In this document: positions 6,125 through 8,896 of the stretch, piece after piece
How the letters are laid out: the number at the start of each line of letters is the position of its first letter
Position numbering within the stretch: position 1 is the first letter of the stretch
From: CAYTSA01 sp964440345
GTDB lineage: Bacteria > Desulfobacterota > Desulfovibrionia > Desulfovibrionales > Desulfovibrionaceae
Direction: 5' to 3'
NCBI GenBank assembly: GCA_964440345.1
Contig: CAYTSA010000124.1
Coordinates: 1 to 8,896, forward strand
DNA length: 8,896 nucleotides
Notes under the pieces: generated by a model
Told to the model about the DNA's origin: nothing
The model's input: only the letters and a program-made list of their open reading frames with translations
Databases searched by the model: none
Position numbers and translations under genes: made by a program

Positions 6125-7306
6125 TTACGCCACATGCCCAGTTTGCAGCAGCTCCTGCGCCAAGTCCCGCAAGCCTATGCCCTCCACGTTGTGCGCCAGA
6201 GGGTAGCGGTCCTCCCCGGCGTGGACCACAAAGGCCCGGTCCGGCTGTAAGTCCTCCCGGGCGTGGTAAAAACCGCGGCTGGTCCTGGCGTTCACGCCCC
6301 GCTTCACCTCTATGGCCCATACGCTTTTGTCCGCGTGTTCGATGACCATGTCCATCTCCGCCCCGGCCGCAGTGCGGTAAAAAAACGCCTGCGACCGCCA
6401 TGGCAGCACAGCCAGCAGGTTTTCCAGCACAAACCCTTCCCAACTGCGCCCGGCCACGGGGTGGCCGGCCAGCTGCTCGTGGGTCTGCAGACCTAACAGC
6501 GCATGCACCAGGCCGCAGTCCCGCACGTACACCTTGGGCGACTTTACCAGACGTTTGGATACGTTGGCGTGGTAGGGCTGCAGCCGGCGCACCAGCAGCA
6601 GGTCCGCCAACAAGTCGATGTACCGGTTCACGCTCTGGGTGGAGACAGCAAGAGCCCGGGCCAGCTCCGAGCTGTTGAGCAGCCCGCCCTGTTGGTGCGC
6701 GAGCATGGTCCACAATCGCTCCAGCGTCTGCGCCGGTATACGCGGACCAAAAAGAGGAACGTCCTGCTCCAGATATGTGCGGATGAAATCCTTGCGCAAC
6801 TGAAAACTGTCTCTGTCGCTGACCGCAAGATAACTTTCCGGAAAGCCCCCGCGCAGCCACAGCCTTTCCCGGCTCCGCAGGTCCGGCTCCACCTCCAGCA
6901 CCGTGAGCGGCGGCAACTCCGTATACGCTACCCGGCCGGCCAGACTCTCGCCAGTCTGTTGCAGCAAATCCAGCGAGGCAGAACCCAGAATGAGAAAGCG
7001 GCCCTTGCCTTTGCCCTTGCGCCGGCCTTTGTCGATAATCCCGCGCAAAACAGGCATAAGCTCGGGCATGCGGTGGATTTCATCCAGAATGACCAGCCGG
7101 TCTTCCTCATTCTCAAAAAACAGAACCGGCGCCTGCAGCCTTGCCTGGTCGTCAGGATTCTCCAGGTCCAGGTACAAGCCGTTGCGCTTCTCGCCCACAT
7201 CCAGGGCCAGGGTGGTTTTCCCCACTTGCCTAGGACCGATGATGGCCACAGCAGCCTGGATGCGCAGCCCGTTCTCTATGTCGGCTTCCGCCATGCGCTC
7301 AAACAT
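6125..7306 (-). CDS. AAA-type ATPase of the DUF4143 group (ATP-binding protein, function unknown)
   Basis: The protein has 393 residues, typical for the family. Walker A is GPRQVGKTT (24-32), Walker B is LVILDEIH (71-78) and a sensor-1-like GSAS sits at 108-111. Next come RGGFPE (152-157) and FIRTYLEQD (174-182), the usual family signatures, then a winged-helix segment (~205-237, LNSSELARALAVSTQSVNRY). The C-terminal DUF4143 part resembles PD-(D/E)XK nucleases: Glu289 (WEGFVLE), Asp319 (AEMDMVIE) and EVK (333-335) are all present. A basic stretch, KGRRKGKGKGR, covers 93-103. No signal peptide or membrane segment is seen. The biological role of the family is not established; DNA binding or cleavage is inference. 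An in-frame TAA four codons upstream limits the start to the ATG at 7306 or the one at 7294. The second has AAGGA 11 nt upstream; the first has AAGG abutting it. Two palindromes precede the gene, suggesting autoregulation. It is probably an accessory, horizontally spread gene. Confidence 0.85.
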   Translation of the reverse strand: MFERMAEADIENGLRIQAAVAIIGPRQVGKTTLALDVGEKRNGLYLDLENPDDQARLQAPVLFFENEEDRLVILDEIHRMPELMPVLRGIIDKGRRKGKGKGRFLILGSASLDLLQQTGESLAGRVAYTELPPLTVLEVEPDLRSRERLWLRGGFPESYLAVSDRDSFQLRKDFIRTYLEQDVPLFGPRIPAQTLERLWTMLAHQQGGLLNSSELARALAVSTQSVNRYIDLLADLLLVRRLQPYHANVSKRLVKSPKVYVRDCGLVHALLGLQTHEQLAGHPVAGRSWEGFVLENLLAVLPWRSQAFFYRTAAGAEMDMVIEHADKSVWAIEVKRGVNARTSRGFYHAREDLQPDRAFVVHAGEDRYPLAHNVEGIGLRDLAQELLQTGHVA

Positions 7307-7343
7307 CCTTGCATTTTATCCACGTGATAGAAAATTTGCAAGG
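7307..7343. repeat. 37-bp imperfect palindrome, copy 1, abutting the ATPase start
   Basis: Arms of 16 bp (7307-7322 and 7328-7343) flank a 5-nt centre, CGTGA; 12 of 16 positions pair. The outer CCTTGCA...TGCAAGG is perfect and extends 2 bp further each way (AT...AT), reaching into the ATG at 7306. On the ATPase mRNA the 3' arm ends GCAAGG just before that ATG, so a hairpin would sequester the only Shine-Dalgarno-like sequence. As DNA it could be an operator. It is the same size and layout as copy 2 at 7369-7405. Confidence 0.85.
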
Positions 7344-7368
7344 ATAAACCATTCAAAAAACAAATTAA
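7344..7368 (-). promoter_or_regulatory. Candidate promoter of the ATPase gene between the two palindromes
   Basis: The 25 bp between the repeats are AT-rich. On the minus strand they contain TTGAAT (about 7355-7350), which could be a -35. A poor -10 candidate, TTTCTA or TTCTAT, lies 17-18 bp further on inside copy 1. If this is the promoter, copy 1 would cover the -10 and transcript start, as in a repressor-operator arrangement. The hexamer matches are weak; the argument rests mainly on position. Confidence 0.25.
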
Positions 7369-7409
7369 CCTTGCAAATTTTCCACGCAATGGAAAATTTA
7401 CAAGGTTAA
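7365..7409. repeat. 37-bp near-perfect palindrome, copy 2 (45 bp with flanks)
   Basis: The core, 7369-7405, has 16-bp arms CCTTGCAAATTTTCCA and TGGAAAATTTACAAGG around a 5-nt centre, CGCAA, with a single mismatch. The flanks TTAA...TTAA extend each arm to 20 bp. It shares arm sequence, arm length and centre length with copy 1, with centres 62 bp apart. It starts 19 bp past the stop codon of the oxidoreductase gene. On the minus strand it is followed by TTTGTTTTTTG, so besides being a candidate protein-binding site it might act as an AT-rich terminator for that gene. Confidence 0.9.
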
Positions 7410-7428
7410 ATGAACTTCAAAGCCGCTT

Positions 7429-8778
7429 CTACTGCTTCAGCATGTACCGTATAGTGTAACCGAACGACGGATAGCTCCAGACCATATTTTGCAGCTGCGT
7501 CAGGCTCAGGCCGTTGCGGATGGCCATGGCGAAGAGGTTGATCACCTCTTCGGCGTCCTCCATCAGCAGATGCGCGCCCAGAATGCGGTCGTTCTCCGGG
7601 TCTGTGAGCACCTTGTACTGTGCGCCGGCGACGCCTATTCGAGCGTGTTCCCCCCAGCCGTCGGCCCGGCCGGCGTACTTGGCGTAGCCCGGGCAGCTGC
7701 GCGCGGCGTCGCGCTCTTGCAACCCCACCGAGGCCAAAGGCGGCGACACAAAGCAGACCGACGGAGTCCCGGCCAGGTCCACGGCCTGGTTCTTGCCGGA
7801 AATGATGGTCCGGGCCACAGCCTCGGCCTGCAACACGGCCACGGGCGTCAGCTCCGGGCCGGACGCGGCCGCGTCACCCGCGGCAAAAACAGCGGGATTG
7901 CCCCGGGCCCGCATGTATTCGTCCACCTCCACCCCAGCGCCAGACCAGCTGACGCCGGCCTTGTCCATATCCAGAGCCTCCAGGGCCGGAACCCGGCCCG
8001 TGGCGTTGACAACAACGTCGCCAACCAGCGTGGGCCGCGAATCTTTGCCCGTAAACACCGTGCACAGCGAGCCGGCTTTTTCGATGCGTTCCAGCGGCGC
8101 GTCCATAATCACCTCCACGCCCATACGTCGGGCGTTGTCGCAGGCTTGGCGGGCCAAGTCCGGATCGAACTGTTTCAGCGGCCGGTCGTTGCGATGGACA
8201 ATGGCCGCTTGCGTCCCGGCCCGAGCCATTACCAGCGCAGACTCAAAGGAAATGAACCCCCCGCCCAGAAACAGCGCCCGCATGGGCAGCTTTTCCAAAT
8301 CCAGAAAATCGTCGCTGGTGGCTGTGTACTCCGCTCCGGGTATCTGCAGCCGCCGCGGCGCCGCGCCCACGGCAATGACGATATGGCCGGCTTCGTAAGG
8401 CTCGCCCAGCACCTCAAAGCTCTGCGGCCCGGTGAATCGCGCCGCGCCGTGCAGCACGTCCACGCCCAGGTCCGCGTAGAAATCGGCAATCAAGTCCGGG
8501 ATGGGCTCCACAAAGGAGTGCTTGAACTCCATCAGCTCCTCCCAGTCCACAGACACTCTGCCGCGCAGCCCGGCGTCGCGCATGCCCCGCACCCGGGTCT
8601 GGGCCTCCATGGCGTCAACCATCACCTTCTTGGGCTCGCAGCCGCGCAAAGGGCAAGTCCCGCCCAGGTCCCGCGCCTCTGCAACAGCCACGCTCAGCCC
8701 GGCCCGGCGGCATGTTTTGGCGACCACCCCGCCGGCCGGTCCAGCGCCAAACACCGCCACATCATATCGTTTTGCCAT
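7429..8778 (-). CDS. FAD/NAD(P)-dependent oxidoreductase, glutathione reductase/dihydrolipoamide dehydrogenase fold
   Basis: Flavoprotein of 449 residues, usual family length. FAD motif GAGPAG (11-16) lies near the N-terminus, followed by the redox-active disulfide motif GGTCPLRGCEPKK (39-51; Cys42 and Cys47). The NAD(P)-binding strand carries GGGFISFE (172-179). The second FAD motif is NATGRVPALE (258-267) with VFAAGDAA (297-304, Asp302), and a dimerisation domain covers ~335-449. At the C-terminus, where disulfide reductases have the His-Pro-x-x-x-Glu pair, this protein has YPSFGY (436-441), so the catalytic His-Glu is absent. From memory, a related uncharacterised family with GGTCPLRGC and a C-terminal YP motif behaves the same way, so this is probably a subfamily trait and not damage. 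The substrate is unknown; it should not be called mercuric, glutathione or lipoamide reductase. The start has AAGGAG 8 nt upstream. Confidence 0.88.
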   Translation of the reverse strand: MAKRYDVAVFGAGPAGGVVAKTCRRAGLSVAVAEARDLGGTCPLRGCEPKKVMVDAMEAQTRVRGMRDAGLRGRVSVDWEELMEFKHSFVEPIPDLIADFYADLGVDVLHGAARFTGPQSFEVLGEPYEAGHIVIAVGAAPRRLQIPGAEYTATSDDFLDLEKLPMRALFLGGGFISFESALVMARAGTQAAIVHRNDRPLKQFDPDLARQACDNARRMGVEVIMDAPLERIEKAGSLCTVFTGKDSRPTLVGDVVVNATGRVPALEALDMDKAGVSWSGAGVEVDEYMRARGNPAVFAAGDAAASGPELTPVAVLQAEAVARTIISGKNQAVDLAGTPSVCFVSPPLASVGLQERDAARSCPGYAKYAGRADGWGEHARIGVAGAQYKVLTDPENDRILGAHLLMEDAEEVINLFAMAIRNGLSLTQLQNMVWSYPSFGYTIRYMLKQ

Positions 8779-8896
8779 GTACAGGACTCCTTGTCGTTTG
8801 CGTAGGAATTGCTGAATGTTGTTCCACTATTACTTTGTTGCTCAGACAGGAGTTTCGTAGCAAAGTCTACATTTTCACACAAATAGTATGCAAAAA
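8779..8896 (-). promoter_or_regulatory. Leader region of the oxidoreductase gene
   Basis: These 118 bp upstream of the oxidoreductase contain its strong ribosome-binding site, AAGGAG (8792-8787). There is also a small dyad TTGCT-16 nt-AGCAA (8838-8863), which could be a regulator site but is short enough to be chance. A TACTAT box near 8885-8890 (minus strand) might be a -10, but its -35 would fall outside the window. No clear promoter or gene is seen. Confidence 0.3.

Noticed and set aside
7429..8778. Mercuric reductase or dihydrolipoamide dehydrogenase as the specific name
   Set aside because: There is no N-terminal heavy-metal domain and no C-terminal vicinal cysteines, the His-Glu pair is missing, and no mer or 2-oxoacid dehydrogenase genes are nearby.
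7489..8805. Plus-strand open frame (438 codons) opposite the oxidoreductase
   Set aside because: It is rich in His, Gln, Arg and Pro without recognisable motifs, and lies fully antisense to a gene with clear FAD and NAD(P) motifs.

Overview
The window is gene-dense, GC-rich bacterial chromosome with five complete protein genes and the first ~52 bases of a mobile group II intron at its left edge. The long divergent pyruvate carboxylase, the GRGQ-type biotin ligase next to it and the overall composition resemble Desulfovibrionales (sulfate-reducing, formerly deltaproteobacterial). That is an inference from remembered family resemblance, not from a search.

Layout. (1) 1-52, minus strand: 5' end of a group II intron that looks like class C. 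It sits just downstream of the intrinsic terminator (57-86) that ends the pyruvate carboxylase transcript. (2) 119-3844, minus: a 1241-residue single-chain pyruvate carboxylase with a cysteine-rich, zinc-ribbon-like C-terminal tail. (3) 3918-4832, minus: biotin protein ligase, directly upstream of its probable substrate. (4) 4849-5955, plus: CCA-adding tRNA nucleotidyltransferase with an HD domain. It is divergent from the ligase gene with only 16 bp between the two start codons. (5) 5956-6124: convergent gap with no gene seen. (6) 6125-7306, minus: AAA-type ATPase of the DUF4143 group, with a winged helix and an apparently intact PD-(D/E)XK-like core. (7) 7307-7428: intergenic region dominated by two copies of a 37-bp inverted repeat. 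(8) 7429-8778, minus: FAD/NAD(P)-dependent oxidoreductase of the glutathione reductase/dihydrolipoamide dehydrogenase fold, without the usual catalytic His-Glu pair. (9) 8779-8896: its leader region.

How the genes fit together. The ligase and the carboxylase form a natural pair: the ligase attaches biotin to Lys1164 of the carboxylase, which makes oxaloacetate from pyruvate. The CCA enzyme is a housekeeping tRNA maturation or repair gene. The ATPase looks like an accessory gene with its own regulatory palindromes and no visible link to its neighbours. The oxidoreductase is probably a stand-alone redox gene.

The most interesting signals are the paired 37-bp palindromes in front of the DUF4143 ATPase, one of them ending at its start codon; the group II intron placed after a terminator; the Zn-ribbon tail and altered active-site motifs of the carboxylase; and an Asp-to-Glu change in the catalytic metal-binding motif of the CCA enzyme.
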